Both the position numbers and the translations under genes were made by a program. A stretch of 64,000 bases of DNA from an uncultured Planktomarina sp. (lineage in GTDB: Bacteria > Pseudomonadota > Alphaproteobacteria > Rhodobacterales > Rhodobacteraceae): the NCBI GenBank assembly GCA_905181815.1, contig CAJIZA010000004.1:124001-188000 (forward strand), read 5' to 3'. The notes under the pieces were generated by a model. It was given only the letters and a program-made list of their open reading frames with translations. It was not told the origin of the DNA and did no database searches. Below are positions 37,467 to 46,800 of the stretch, in pieces. Position 1 is the stretch's first letter. Each line of letters starts with the position of its first letter.

Positions 37467-38929
37467 AGTCTCTTTGCGTAATCTTGTGTCTTCTCGCCGG
37501 GGTCGGACAGGCCAAGCCGCTGTTTCGCGACCTCTCACATCGGTTGCCCGAGCACCGCTATTTGGGTGGTTGGAACCATTTTGTCGGCGGCGGCATAACA
37601 GTCATGGACTGCAATGGCGACACGCTACCCGATATCTTCGCCGCCGGCGGCACGGGTCCGGCCGGCTTGTTCGTTAATCAAGGTAATTTCACTTTCGCCG
37701 CCCGACCCTTGCCCAACATTCGCGCCAGCACAGGCTCCTATCCCATCGACATCAATGCTGACGGCTTCATTGATCTATTCGTGCTGCGCATTGGTCAAAA
37801 CATGATCCTGAAGGGTGGCCCAGATTGTAGCTTTACACTGGCCAAAGCCGAGTTCGCACTCCCACCCACCGATCAATGGTCGACGGCCTTTAGCGCCTGG
37901 TGGGAGGATGACGGGCGCCCGCACATGGCCATAGGAAATTATGTGGATTTAAAGAACCCCGAGGGTCCGTTTTTCGCCTGTGACAGCCATGAAATCCTCA
38001 CGCCGCGCTCAGATGGGTATCAGTCCACTTCGCTAAATCCAGGATTTTGCAGCCTATCAATGTTGGCCACAAAAGATGCCAGCGGAGCGCTACGCTTGCG
38101 TATCTCAAATGACCGACAATATTATGTACGCGGCGGGTATGAGCAAATGTGGGATCTTAGAGAGCGCCGTTTTTTGGAGGCCTCAGACGGCTGGGAAAAA
38201 ATCTCGATCTGGGGTATGGGCATTGCCAGCCGCGACATTACTGGCGATCGGCGCGAAGAGGTCATGCTCACCTCCATGGGCGACCAGCTGATGCAAATAG
38301 CCCAGCCCGACGGCACCTATACCAACGCTCCGTTTTCCATCGGAACCTATGCTCATCGCCCCTATTTTGGCGATGATGGGCGCCCTTCAACCGGCTGGCA
38401 TGCGCAATTTGGTGATATGGACAATGACGGGCGGGCCGATCTGTTCATCTCCAAAGGCAATGTGGATCAAATGCCGTCCAATGCGATCAAAGATCCCAAT
38501 AATCTCTTGATGCAGCAAGCGGATGGGACCTTTCGAGAAATGGGTCAAAGCGCCGGGTTGGCCAGTACGGAACGGGCGCGCGGTGCAGCGCTTGCAGATT
38601 TCGATGGTGATGGCCGGCTGGATGTATTGGTGCTAAACCGCCGCGCGCCATTGGAAATTTACCGCAACGAAACCCCAGATGCCGGTCATTGGCTTGCGGT
38701 CTCGCTCATACAACCAGGCGGCAATCGCCATGCGATCGGTGCGAGCGTAATCGTCAACGGCGATATGCAGAGGACGATCATCGGTGGCGGACATGCTGGC
38801 GGTCAAGCCGGTCCACTGCATTTCGGCCTTGACGCCGCAACACAGGCCAAGATCACCGTAGAATGGCCCAGCGGGCAAATCACCCACCACAAAGCCACGG
38901 CCAATCAAAGTATCACGCTAAGCCCATAA
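37463..38929 (+). CDS. Secreted CRTAC1/ASPIC-UnbV (FG-GAP repeat) protein
   Basis: Exported beta-propeller-like protein (488 aa). GTG at 37463 overlaps the TGA of the ROK gene (GTGA); a short signal peptide follows (MKSLCVILCLLAGVGQA). Calcium-binding FG-GAP-type loops recur: DCNGDTLPD, DINADGFIDL, DMDNDGRADLF and DFDGDGRLDVL. The ASPIC/UnbV domain is at the C-terminus (NRHAIGASVIVNGDMQ, ITVEWPSGQ). Function is unknown; relatives are found on cell surfaces and in cell-cell or matrix adhesion. It is odd for such a gene to be coupled to a sugar regulator. Confidence 0.88.
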   Translation: MKSLCVILCLLAGVGQAKPLFRDLSHRLPEHRYLGGWNHFVGGGITVMDCNGDTLPDIFAAGGTGPAGLFVNQGNFTFAARPLPNIRASTGSYPIDINADGFIDLFVLRIGQNMILKGGPDCSFTLAKAEFALPPTDQWSTAFSAWWEDDGRPHMAIGNYVDLKNPEGPFFACDSHEILTPRSDGYQSTSLNPGFCSLSMLATKDASGALRLRISNDRQYYVRGGYEQMWDLRERRFLEASDGWEKISIWGMGIASRDITGDRREEVMLTSMGDQLMQIAQPDGTYTNAPFSIGTYAHRPYFGDDGRPSTGWHAQFGDMDNDGRADLFISKGNVDQMPSNAIKDPNNLLMQQADGTFREMGQSAGLASTERARGAALADFDGDGRLDVLVLNRRAPLEIYRNETPDAGHWLAVSLIQPGGNRHAIGASVIVNGDMQRTIIGGGHAGGQAGPLHFGLDAATQAKITVEWPSGQITHHKATANQSITLSP

Positions 38930-39027
38930 CATCCTGTGACTGAAAGCATTGCGTAAGCTGTAATGCCTAAACTTTGATCAGTATAATAAACCTCTGACGT
39001 AATAACTTCGTTATACAGAACTCTTTT

Positions 39028-40359
39028 CTAAGGAGTCGGCACTGGCAAACCGCTTGGCACAGCCTTAGGCACTCCGAGCCGGCCAGCTGCCATCGCGGGG
39101 TCGGTTAAGCTTTGCAGAAAGACGATAATATCGGCCACCTCTTGCGCCTCAAGCGCCAGAGGCATTACTTCAACCGCGGCTGAGATCGCAGCCACCTCTG
39201 CGGGGTCATCCATGATCCGCCAATCGGCCGCTTCAAATTCTGGTAAGACAACGCCGCTGCGATCATAGCTCCGCAAGGCCGCACGCGGATCTGCATGGGC
39301 CGCAACAAAACTGGCGAGATCAGCATAGGCTCCAGAATGCCCCCAAGGGCCAGTCAGCGCGACATTGCGCAACGAGGGTGTGCGAAAAGAAAACCTATCC
39401 GCTTCCCGCCCAGTCACGCGGAACCGCCCCTCATCCCGCGCGTGGCGCTCAAAACGCGCAGCCTTGCCCGGCCCAAGCTGCGGTTGGCCCATGGCATGAA
39501 AATCAAAATCGGTCAAAAGTGGCCCGCTGTGACAGGCCGAGCATCCCGCCGCGCCATAAAAAAGCTCAAGCCCACGCGCTTGCGCGCCCGAAAAGCTTTC
39601 TTTGCCAGCCAATAGCGCATCGAAGGGCGCTGTGTCTGAGCGCCATTCAAATTCCATAAAAGCTGCAATGGCATTAGATATATCAGTAAAGGCAATCTCC
39701 TGCGGCGAGGCCAAGTCAGGGTAGACCGACACGAAGCGCACCGCATAGTCCGGCACGGCGGCCACCCTTTGGGCAATCAAGTCCCACGCTCCATCCTTGC
39801 CCGTAAGCGTACCACGCCGCACAGCCTGGGAGATTTCATTTTCAGAATAATGCCCAGCCATTTCATCACCTGAGAGCACTGGAAACATGGTTTGCGCGGA
39901 AATAATCGAAGCAAAGCCGCCCACCATCTCTTCTTCAAGTGGCGTGCGCAGACCGGACGCCCGGGTCGCATCAACCTCGACCCGCCCATCATGAAACAAT
40001 ACAGTCATTTGTTTGGCACCGAGGTTAAATAAAGGCTGCGCATTGCGCGGCACCCGTTGCTCGGGCAGGTTTTGCAGATCCACCATACGGTTGATCCCGA
40101 GGCCCATGCCGCCATCTCCTAAAGACAAAGATAGGCCATCCCCCGTCCCAAAGGCGGGATGGTGACAGGTCGCACAAGCCACCTCTTTATTGCCAGAGAG
40201 CAAAGGGTCATAGAACAGCAGCTGCCCCAACTGAGCTTCCTCAAAGCGCACGGGCCGAAAATCAGCCTCCTTGAGGGGTGGCGGTAAGTCCACAGCACCA
40301 ACCCCAGACACCACACCGATGCTCATGCCCATGGCCAAACTCAAAAGTAATACGCGCAT
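39028..40359 (-). CDS. Di-haem cytochrome c peroxidase (CCP/MauG family)
   Basis: Periplasmic di-haem protein (443 aa). A signal peptide is at 1-22 (MRVLLLSLAMGMSIGVVSGV). Haem motifs CATCH at 62-66 and CSACH at 273-277 are the N- and C-terminal haem sites. FDALLAG and GLELF text between them is typical of CCP and MauG relatives. CCP reduces hydrogen peroxide with cytochrome c; MauG oxidises protein cofactors. Here the second is not ruled out. ATG 40359 is preferred over an upstream frame to 40443. Convergent with the CRTAC1 gene, and divergent from the cobalt riboswitch. Confidence 0.9.
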   Translation of the reverse strand: MRVLLLSLAMGMSIGVVSGVGAVDLPPPLKEADFRPVRFEEAQLGQLLFYDPLLSGNKEVACATCHHPAFGTGDGLSLSLGDGGMGLGINRMVDLQNLPEQRVPRNAQPLFNLGAKQMTVLFHDGRVEVDATRASGLRTPLEEEMVGGFASIISAQTMFPVLSGDEMAGHYSENEISQAVRRGTLTGKDGAWDLIAQRVAAVPDYAVRFVSVYPDLASPQEIAFTDISNAIAAFMEFEWRSDTAPFDALLAGKESFSGAQARGLELFYGAAGCSACHSGPLLTDFDFHAMGQPQLGPGKAARFERHARDEGRFRVTGREADRFSFRTPSLRNVALTGPWGHSGAYADLASFVAAHADPRAALRSYDRSGVVLPEFEAADWRIMDDPAEVAAISAAVEVMPLALEAQEVADIIVFLQSLTDPAMAAGRLGVPKAVPSGLPVPTP

Positions 40360-40520
40360 TCCAACCTCGTCCGAACTTTCGCTGACAATGGAACAGTCGA
40401 AGCAAAATGAAAACCCTTCGAATAATGGTCCCACCAAGATCACAAATGCCGATACTTTGCGCTGTGAGGTCGCAAACGATCTTGACGACTCCCATCAAGC
40501 AAGCCACAGATATGCTTGTA

Positions 40521-40705
40521 AGGTGTTCATTGGATGCAAAGCATTCGGAACTGAAACGGGAATTTGGTGCGGGTGACCCATATCGGGACCCAAAACCAGA
40601 GCCGCCCCCGCGACTGTAAGCGGTTTGGGTCTGTCATATGCCACTGGGAAACCGGGAAGGAGACAGACCATCATGCCGCAAGCCAGGAGACCGGCCTGCA
40701 TGACG
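40521..40705 (+). promoter_or_regulatory. Cobalamin (AdoCbl) riboswitch
   Basis: Segments of the conserved core occur in order: AGGTGTTC at 40521, GGGAATTTGGTGC near 40558-40570, the B12 box GCCCCCGCGACTGTAAGCGG region at about 40602-40622, the CCACTGGGAAACCGGGAAGG part near 40641-40660 and GCCAGGAGACC near 40682-40692. A small hairpin CCTGTC/GACAGG (40714-40731) lies just before the ribosome site of cbtB and could be the switching element. It should lower cbtBA expression when B12 is plentiful. Confidence 0.95.
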
Positions 40706-40747
40706 AATAAACCCCTGTCGGGTGTGACAGGATTAGGAGAAATAAAA

Positions 40748-40918
40748 ATGAATACACAAAGTAAAGTAATTACAGCTTCCATGCCGGCCACTGCAGGCAT
40801 CACACTGGCTTTTATTACCGGTCTCACACTGCTTTTTGCATCTGGATATGCCCAAGCCAATGCATTGCATGATGCCGCTCATGACGCGCGTCACGCAATG
40901 GCATTTCCCTGCCACTAG
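40748..40918 (+). CDS. cbtB: CbtB, small subunit of predicted cobalt transporter
   Basis: A 56-aa protein with one membrane helix (about 17-33) and a histidine-rich tail, HDAAHDARHAMAFPCH, at 41-56, the hallmark of CbtB. Directly after the B12 riboswitch, with AGGAGA seven bases before the ATG. CbtA follows nine bases later. CbtAB is thought to bring cobalt into the cell for cobalamin synthesis; the histidines probably bind the metal. Confidence 0.93.
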   Translation: MNTQSKVITASMPATAGITLAFITGLTLLFASGYAQANALHDAAHDARHAMAFPCH

Positions 40919-40927
40919 GCATTACCC

Positions 40928-41608
40928 ATGACTAGAAATTTATTTATCAGTGCCATCTGCGGTGGCATTGTAGCAGGACTATTGGCCTCAGTGCTCCAAT
41001 TCACGTTGGTGATCCCAACACTTTTGGAAGGTGAGTTTTACGAGACTGGTGCGCGCGTACACTTCAGCACTGACGGATCACCACAGAGCGACCGCAACGC
41101 TCCCGCGCTTGGCGGCGATTGGGCCCGTCACTCGATGACAGTAGCATTCAACATCGTAACCTATACCGGCTATGGACTCTTGCTGGCCGCGATGATCAGC
41201 TTCACCGCTCTGAAAGGCATCAAAACCAACGCTCGCCAGGGGCTAATCTGGGGGCTTTCCGGCTACATCGCAGTGCAACTAGCCCCAGCAGTTGGCCTGC
41301 CTCCCGAGCTGCCAGGCACTATTGCGGCTGAAGTGGGACAACGACAATTGTGGTGGATCAGTACGATCGTTGCAAGTGCAACGGGCCTTGGCTTGATCGC
41401 CTTTGGGCGCAGCTATCTGCCACTAGCCGGCGTCATCCTGATGGCTATCCCGCACCTGTTAGGAGCGCCACATCTCAATACGTTTTTCGGTGTGGCACCA
41501 CCTGAGTTGGCTGCGGAATTTGCAACACTAAGTTTAGGAACCGCTGCAGCGGGATGGGTCATGCTGGGGTATGTGGTAGCAGCCACACTAAAGCGTTTGG
41601 ATAGTTAG
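40928..41608 (+). CDS. cbtA: CbtA, membrane subunit of predicted cobalt transporter
   Basis: Membrane protein (226 aa) with about five helices. The start LFISAICGGIVAGLLASVLQ and the FNIVTYTGYGLLLAAMI section match CbtA, as does the AVGLPPELPGT segment near 120. Located nine bases after cbtB, under the B12 riboswitch, so it belongs to the cobalt uptake set. DUF1636 follows on the other strand, ending nine bases away. Confidence 0.93.
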   Translation: MTRNLFISAICGGIVAGLLASVLQFTLVIPTLLEGEFYETGARVHFSTDGSPQSDRNAPALGGDWARHSMTVAFNIVTYTGYGLLLAAMISFTALKGIKTNARQGLIWGLSGYIAVQLAPAVGLPPELPGTIAAEVGQRQLWWISTIVASATGLGLIAFGRSYLPLAGVILMAIPHLLGAPHLNTFFGVAPPELAAEFATLSLGTAAAGWVMLGYVVAATLKRLDS

Positions 41609-41617
41609 AGGCAGCAG

Positions 41618-41962
41618 CTATAGCCTTGGAACCCGCCCTTGCAGGCAAAGCCGCAATCGCCCTGCGGCCTCCGCTTCAGTGATCCAGCCCTCCGGCGCAT
41701 CAGCGTATAGTTTGACCAGGTCTAGCATATCTTGTGTATCCTGCGCAGGATCGGCACCAGAAAAGAGATAGGTTGCCTTATGCGCCCCTTGCAATGCAAA
41801 CGCCACGGGAGACTGACACATGTTAAGACAAGAGCAGGTCACAATCTCGACCTCCAAACCGTACTCCTGCGCCGCTTTGGTAAGCGCCATAGCCCAGTCA
41901 GCGCCGAGCGCACTCCCGCCTGGCTCCGCACAGGTATCACATATGGTCACACGATCTTTCAA
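41618..41962 (-). CDS. DUF1636 cysteine-rich (metal-binding) protein
   Basis: A 114-aa protein with cysteines C8, C11, C43, C45 and C49 (TICDTCAEPGG and TCSCLNMCQSP), a pattern like small thioredoxin-like ferredoxins of the DUF1636 group. TTG at 41962 has AGGGG five bases before it and gives a compact protein; GTG at 41950 is an alternative. Sited between cbtA and cobW, so a role in metal supply for cobalamin is likely but unproven. The longer frame running to 42487 overlaps cobW and is not real. Confidence 0.85.
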   Translation of the reverse strand: MKDRVTICDTCAEPGGSALGADWAMALTKAAQEYGLEVEIVTCSCLNMCQSPVAFALQGAHKATYLFSGADPAQDTQDMLDLVKLYADAPEGWITEAEAAGRLRLCLQGRVPRL

Positions 41963-42031
41963 AATCGCCCCTTTTGGCTGCACGTCTAATCGGCGTAAAG
42001 CACTCAGAGCCCGATCACAAGGAATACTGAC

Positions 42032-43099
42032 ATGATCTCGAAAATCCCCGCAACAATCATCACCGGCTTTCTTGGCGCGGGTAAAACCACCCTCATCCGC
42101 CATATGTTGCAAAATGCACAGGGCCGCAGAATTGCCCTGATCATCAATGAATTTGGCGATCTTGGCGTGGATGGCGATATATTGAAGGGCTGCGGTGATG
42201 AAACCTGCCGCGAGGAAGATGTGATGGAGCTGTCTAACGGCTGCATCTGCTGCACGGTCGCCGATGACTTCATCCCCACAATGGAAAAGCTTCTGGCCCG
42301 AGAGGATAGGCCCGACCATATCGTGATTGAGACCAGCGGGCTGGCCCTGCCGCAACCTCTTGTACGGGCCTTCAACTGGCCGGGCATCTCGACACAGGTG
42401 ACGGTCGACGGGGTTGTGACTGTGGTCGATGGAAAGGCCGTGACTGAGGGGAGATTTGCCCATTCGGTGGCCGCGGTCGATGCGCAACGCAAATTAGATG
42501 AAAATTTGGATCATGAAACGCCCTTATCAGAACTTTTTGAAGATCAAATCGCCTGCGCTGATATGATTGTTGTGAACAAAACCGACCTACTGGAGGGGGC
42601 TGAGGCCACAGCTTTGGTCGGCACTCTACGCGGTTCCTCACGCAGTGGCGTACAAGTGATCACTACATCCATGGGTAAATTGCCGGTTGATGTGCTGCTC
42701 GGACAAGGTATGGGCGCGGAGGGCGATCTGGAAGCCCGCCATGAACTTCACCATCACCATAACGATGACCATGGAGACGATCATCACGATGACCATGACC
42801 ACGATGCCTTTGAAAGCTTTGTCGTCGCCCTCGGCGAGATCACAGATCCAAAGGCCTTTTCAGATCAAGTCAGCGCGATCATACGCGCCCACGATATTCT
42901 GCGCCTTAAAGGGTTCGCTGCTGTCTCTGGCAAGCCGATGCGTCTGACATTGCAAGCCGTCGGGCCGCGGGTGGAGACCTATTTTGATCAACCCTTCAGC
43001 GATGTCAAGCGCGCCACACGCTTGGTCGTGATTGGCCAGGCAGGCTTGGATCATGCTGCGATTGAGACGGCGTTGAAATCCTGCGCTGCGGTGCATTAA
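42032..43099 (+). CDS. cobW: CobW-type GTPase metallochaperone
   Basis: Cytoplasmic G3E-family GTPase (355 aa) needed for cobalt delivery in aerobic cobalamin synthesis. GFLGAGKTT at 12-20 is the P-loop, CICC at 71-74 the metal site, and NKTD at 182-185 the guanine site. A long histidine/aspartate-rich stretch is at 238-258 (HHHHNDDHGDDHHDD), typical of metal-binding linkers. The C-terminal CobW domain follows. It comes between DUF1636 and the GNAT gene, and cobN lies a little further downstream on the same strand. Confidence 0.95.
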   Translation: MISKIPATIITGFLGAGKTTLIRHMLQNAQGRRIALIINEFGDLGVDGDILKGCGDETCREEDVMELSNGCICCTVADDFIPTMEKLLAREDRPDHIVIETSGLALPQPLVRAFNWPGISTQVTVDGVVTVVDGKAVTEGRFAHSVAAVDAQRKLDENLDHETPLSELFEDQIACADMIVVNKTDLLEGAEATALVGTLRGSSRSGVQVITTSMGKLPVDVLLGQGMGAEGDLEARHELHHHHNDDHGDDHHDDHDHDAFESFVVALGEITDPKAFSDQVSAIIRAHDILRLKGFAAVSGKPMRLTLQAVGPRVETYFDQPFSDVKRATRLVVIGQAGLDHAAIETALKSCAAVH

Positions 43100-43102
43100 A
43101 CC

Positions 43103-43552
43103 ATGATCTCGATCGAGCGCAGCGATCCTAAAGAGCCGCAGGTCACCGCATTGCTGCAAGCCAGCCACGCGCTGATGCAATCTCTCTTTCCGCCTGAGGA
43201 CAATAGTTTTTTGTCTATCGAGGAGCTCTGCGCAGAAGAGATCTCCTTCTACACAGCGCGTAGAGGTACTGAGGTGCTTGGGACAGGCGCACTGGCTGTC
43301 AAGACAGGTTATGGGGAGATCAAATCCATGTTTGTAGATCCAAGCGCACGCGGACAAGGTGTGGCCGATGCAATTTTGCGCGCATTGCAGGATTTGGCCT
43401 GCGAAAAGGGTTTGCAGGAATTAAAGCTAGAAACCGGCAATTCATTGCACGCTGCTCACAGGTTATATGCGCGGAACGGATTTACGCCCAGCGGTCCATT
43501 TGGCGATTACACCACCAATGAAAGCAGCATATTCATGACCAAAACCCTATGA
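43103..43552 (+). CDS. GNAT family N-acetyltransferase
   Basis: A 149-aa acetyltransferase with the acetyl-CoA loop VDPSARGQGVADAIL (about 76-90) and the following LKLETGN...AHRLYARNGF segment. Substrate is unknown. It starts three bases after cobW, so is likely co-transcribed. Its relation to cobalamin synthesis is not evident. Confidence 0.9.
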   Translation: MISIERSDPKEPQVTALLQASHALMQSLFPPEDNSFLSIEELCAEEISFYTARRGTEVLGTGALAVKTGYGEIKSMFVDPSARGQGVADAILRALQDLACEKGLQELKLETGNSLHAAHRLYARNGFTPSGPFGDYTTNESSIFMTKTL

Positions 43553-43554
43553 TT

Positions 43555-43722
43555 TTAAGAGGCGTCTTTACGGGCTTTCACAGCCGCTTTCATCCGCGCC
43601 AAAAGCTCAGCCTTCCCTTCGCTTTTGCCAAAGGGGTTTTTGCGACCGCCTTTCGCGTTATGCTCGCTGTGCCGCGGTTTGTTGCTGCCTTTCTTGATGG
43701 CGCCGGCGTCTTTATAATCCAT
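43555..43722 (-). CDS. Small basic protein (55 aa), in the cobalamin gene neighbourhood
   Basis: A 55-codon frame beginning MDYKDAGAIKKGSNKPRHSE, rich in lysine, arginine, glycine and alanine, with a middle GGRKNPFGKSEGKAELL and an alpha-helical end. It contains no cysteine. It lies between the GNAT gene and cobN, on the opposite strand. I believe I have seen similar small proteins near cobN in Rhodobacteraceae, but cannot name a family. The basic character suggests RNA, DNA or nucleotide contact. Confidence 0.55.
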   Translation of the reverse strand: MDYKDAGAIKKGSNKPRHSEHNAKGGRKNPFGKSEGKAELLARMKAAVKARKDAS

Positions 43723-43802
43723 GGTCTATCCTTTACATCGGCCCCAGGCCTCAGCGCCGCTGATGCCCCATTCGCAGGCCTTGAGCAAGACGGAACCGCA
43801 TC

Positions 43803-46800
43803 ATGCATCTATTAGCCGCCACCCCCGGATCTGTAGATGAGGGGCAAGAGCCCGTGGACCTCGGTCAAAGCCCTGCGGATGTCGTGTTCATCTCTGCGGC
43901 CGATACAGAACTGGGTGCCCTATCAACGGCCCGCTCGGAAATGACAGCCCCACCCGGATTGCGTCTGGCCAGCATGATGCACTTGCAACATCCGATGTCG
44001 GTTGATTTGCATATCGACGCCTGCGCCGCCAAGGCGAAATTGGTGGTGGCCCGGGTGCTTGGCGGGGCGAGCTATTGGAAATATGGCTTTGAACAATATG
44101 CCGCGAGACTGGCCGATGCGGGCGTGGCCTTTGCTGCCCTTCCCGGAGATGACAAACCCGATCCTGATCTACGCTTGTTTTCAACTGTTTCTGATCAAGA
44201 TTACGATGCACTTTGGGCCTACTTGGTGGAAGGCGGGCCGAAAAACTCGGTCAATTTCCTGAGCTATTGCCAACACATGATTGCCCAAACCCCCATGCCA
44301 CAAGCGGCCGAACCGCTGCTGCGCGCCGGGGTCTATTGGCCAGGCGCCGGCATTTCGGACCTGTCTGCTGCGCGGGCCCAGTGGACAAAGGGCGCGCCAA
44401 TCGTTCCTGTGATCTTTTATCGAGCCTTGGTGCAAGGGGCTGGGCTCAATCCGATCAACCGCATGGCAAAAGCCTTGATACAAGCCGGGCTGAACCCCCT
44501 GCCGATCTTTGTCGCCTCCCTCAAAGATCCGATTTCTGTGGCCACTTTGGATCAACTCTTTCAAGCAGCCCCGCCCGAGGTGATCTTAAACTGCACCTCA
44601 TTTGCCGTTGGCAACCCACATGGGGATAGCGGTCCAAATAACCCGCTTACCGCGACCTCAGCGAGCCAAGCGCCTGTGCTGCAAGTCGTGCTGGCGGCCA
44701 GCACCGAGGCCAGTTGGGAGGAAGGCCTCAATGGGCTTTCTGCCCGCGACATCGCGATGAATGTGGCCCTGCCTGAAGTGGACGGCCGCATTCTGTCGCG
44801 CGCAATCAGCTTTAAGGGCGAGGCCTTTTTCGATGAGGCCACCGAATGCCCGATTGCAACCTATAAAGCGCGCGGAGATCGCGTCACCTTTGTCGCAGCC
44901 CTCGCTGCCAATTGGGCCCAGCTGCGCAGAACCGCGCCTGCGCAGCGGCAGGTCGCGCTCATTCTAGCCAATTACCCCAATAAAGATGGCCGCCTGGCCA
45001 ATGGGGTGGGGCTAGATACGCCCGCCTCCGCCGTTCACGCACTCGCCCTTTTGCAGCAGGCCGGTTATGGTGTGGAAAATGCGCCTGAGACAAGCGCTGA
45101 ATTGATGGCGCAAATCATGGCCGGACCAACCAACTGGCTGACCGATCGCGCCACGCGCACAGGTGGCATGCTTTTACCGATTGGCGATTACATTGCGCAA
45201 TATCAAACCCTGCCCTACGGGTTGCGCGCGCGGCTTGAAGAGCGATGGGGCGCACCGGAAAGTGATCCATTTTTCGACCCAAAGGATGGCGGATTCAAGC
45301 TCTCAATTCTGCGTTTCGGCAAGGTCACTTTAGGCCTGCAACCTGCGCGCGGTTATAATATTGATCCAGTGGAAACCTACCATTCCCCGGATCTTATCCC
45401 GCCACACAATTATTTGGCTTTCTATTTCTGGGCCCGGCATCACCAAAAAGTACAAGCAATTGTGCATATGGGCAAGCATGGCAATCTGGAATGGCTGCCG
45501 GGTAAGGCTTTGGCTCTGAGTGACAGCTGTCTGCCCGAGGCAATTCTGGGACCAATGCCGCATGTCTACCCCTTCATCGTCAATGATCCCGGCGAAGGCA
45601 CCCAGGCCAAGCGGCGTGCGCAGGCGGTGATCATCGATCACCTCACCCCACCCCTCACCCGCGCGGAAACCTATGGCCCACTGCGGGACCTCGAAGCTTT
45701 GGTCGATGAATATTATGAAGCTGCCGGAATAGATCCGCGGCGCGTAGCTCACCTCAGACGCGAAATCCTCTCGCTCACCGCCACCAGCGGCTTGGACAAA
45801 GACATCGGTTTTGAAGGTCATGAAGCCGGAGATCTGGCCAAGCTCGACGCCTATCTCTGCGAGTTAAAAGAGGCGCAAATTCGCGACGGGTTGCATATCT
45901 TTGGCCATACCCCCGAAGGGGAGCAGCTGCGTGATCTGACCATCGCCCTGGCGCGCATTCCCCGCGGTTCTGGACAGGGCGCGGATGCCTCCTTACTGCG
46001 AGCCATGGCAGAGGATCTCGGTTTGGACTTTGACCCGCTCGATTGTGATCTCGCCGCGCCTTGGCAAGGCGACAAGTATGGCCCTCTTTCTGGCGTGAGT
46101 GCGGACATCTGGCGCACCACAGGCGATACGGTTGAGCGGCTGGAGCTTTTGGCACAGGCCCTGATGGACGGCAGGTGCGACACGCCCGGCAGCCAATCGG
46201 CGCAGGTTATGCATCATGTCCGCCAGAGCATCTCTCCCACCGTGGCGGCTTGCGGCTTGATGGAGGCGCAGGGACTGCTCACGGCGCTTGACGGGAAATT
46301 CGTCCCCCCCGCCCCTTCAGGCGCACCAACGCGCGGACGGCTCGATGTTTTGCCCACTGGACGAAATTTCTATTCCGTGGATAGCCGCGCCGTGCCCACA
46401 CCCACCGCCTGGGCCTTGGGATGGAAATCGGCCAATCTGCTGATCGACAAACACCTGCAAGACCACGGCGACTGGCCGCGTACCCTATTGCTAACGGCTT
46501 GGGGTACGGCGAATATGCGCACGGGCGGCGATGATATAGCGCAATGTTTGGCCCTCATGGGGGTGAAACCGAAATGGGACAGCGCCAATCGGAGGGTCAC
46601 AGGTTTCGAGGTGATCCCGGAAAGCACCCTTGGTCGGCCAAGGGTAGATGTCACATTGCGCATTTCTGGATTTTTTCGCGATGCTTTTCCCGGCTTGATA
46701 GATCTTGTGGACAGCGCCGCGCAGGCGGTTTTGGCCCTTGATGAATCTGAGGATGTCAATCCGGCCAAAGCCAATGGCGCTGGCGCAAGGGTCTATGGCT

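Noticed and set aside
41963-42487. Extended start of DUF1636 across cobW
   Set aside because: The extension lies antisense to a clear CobW coding region and lacks family features.
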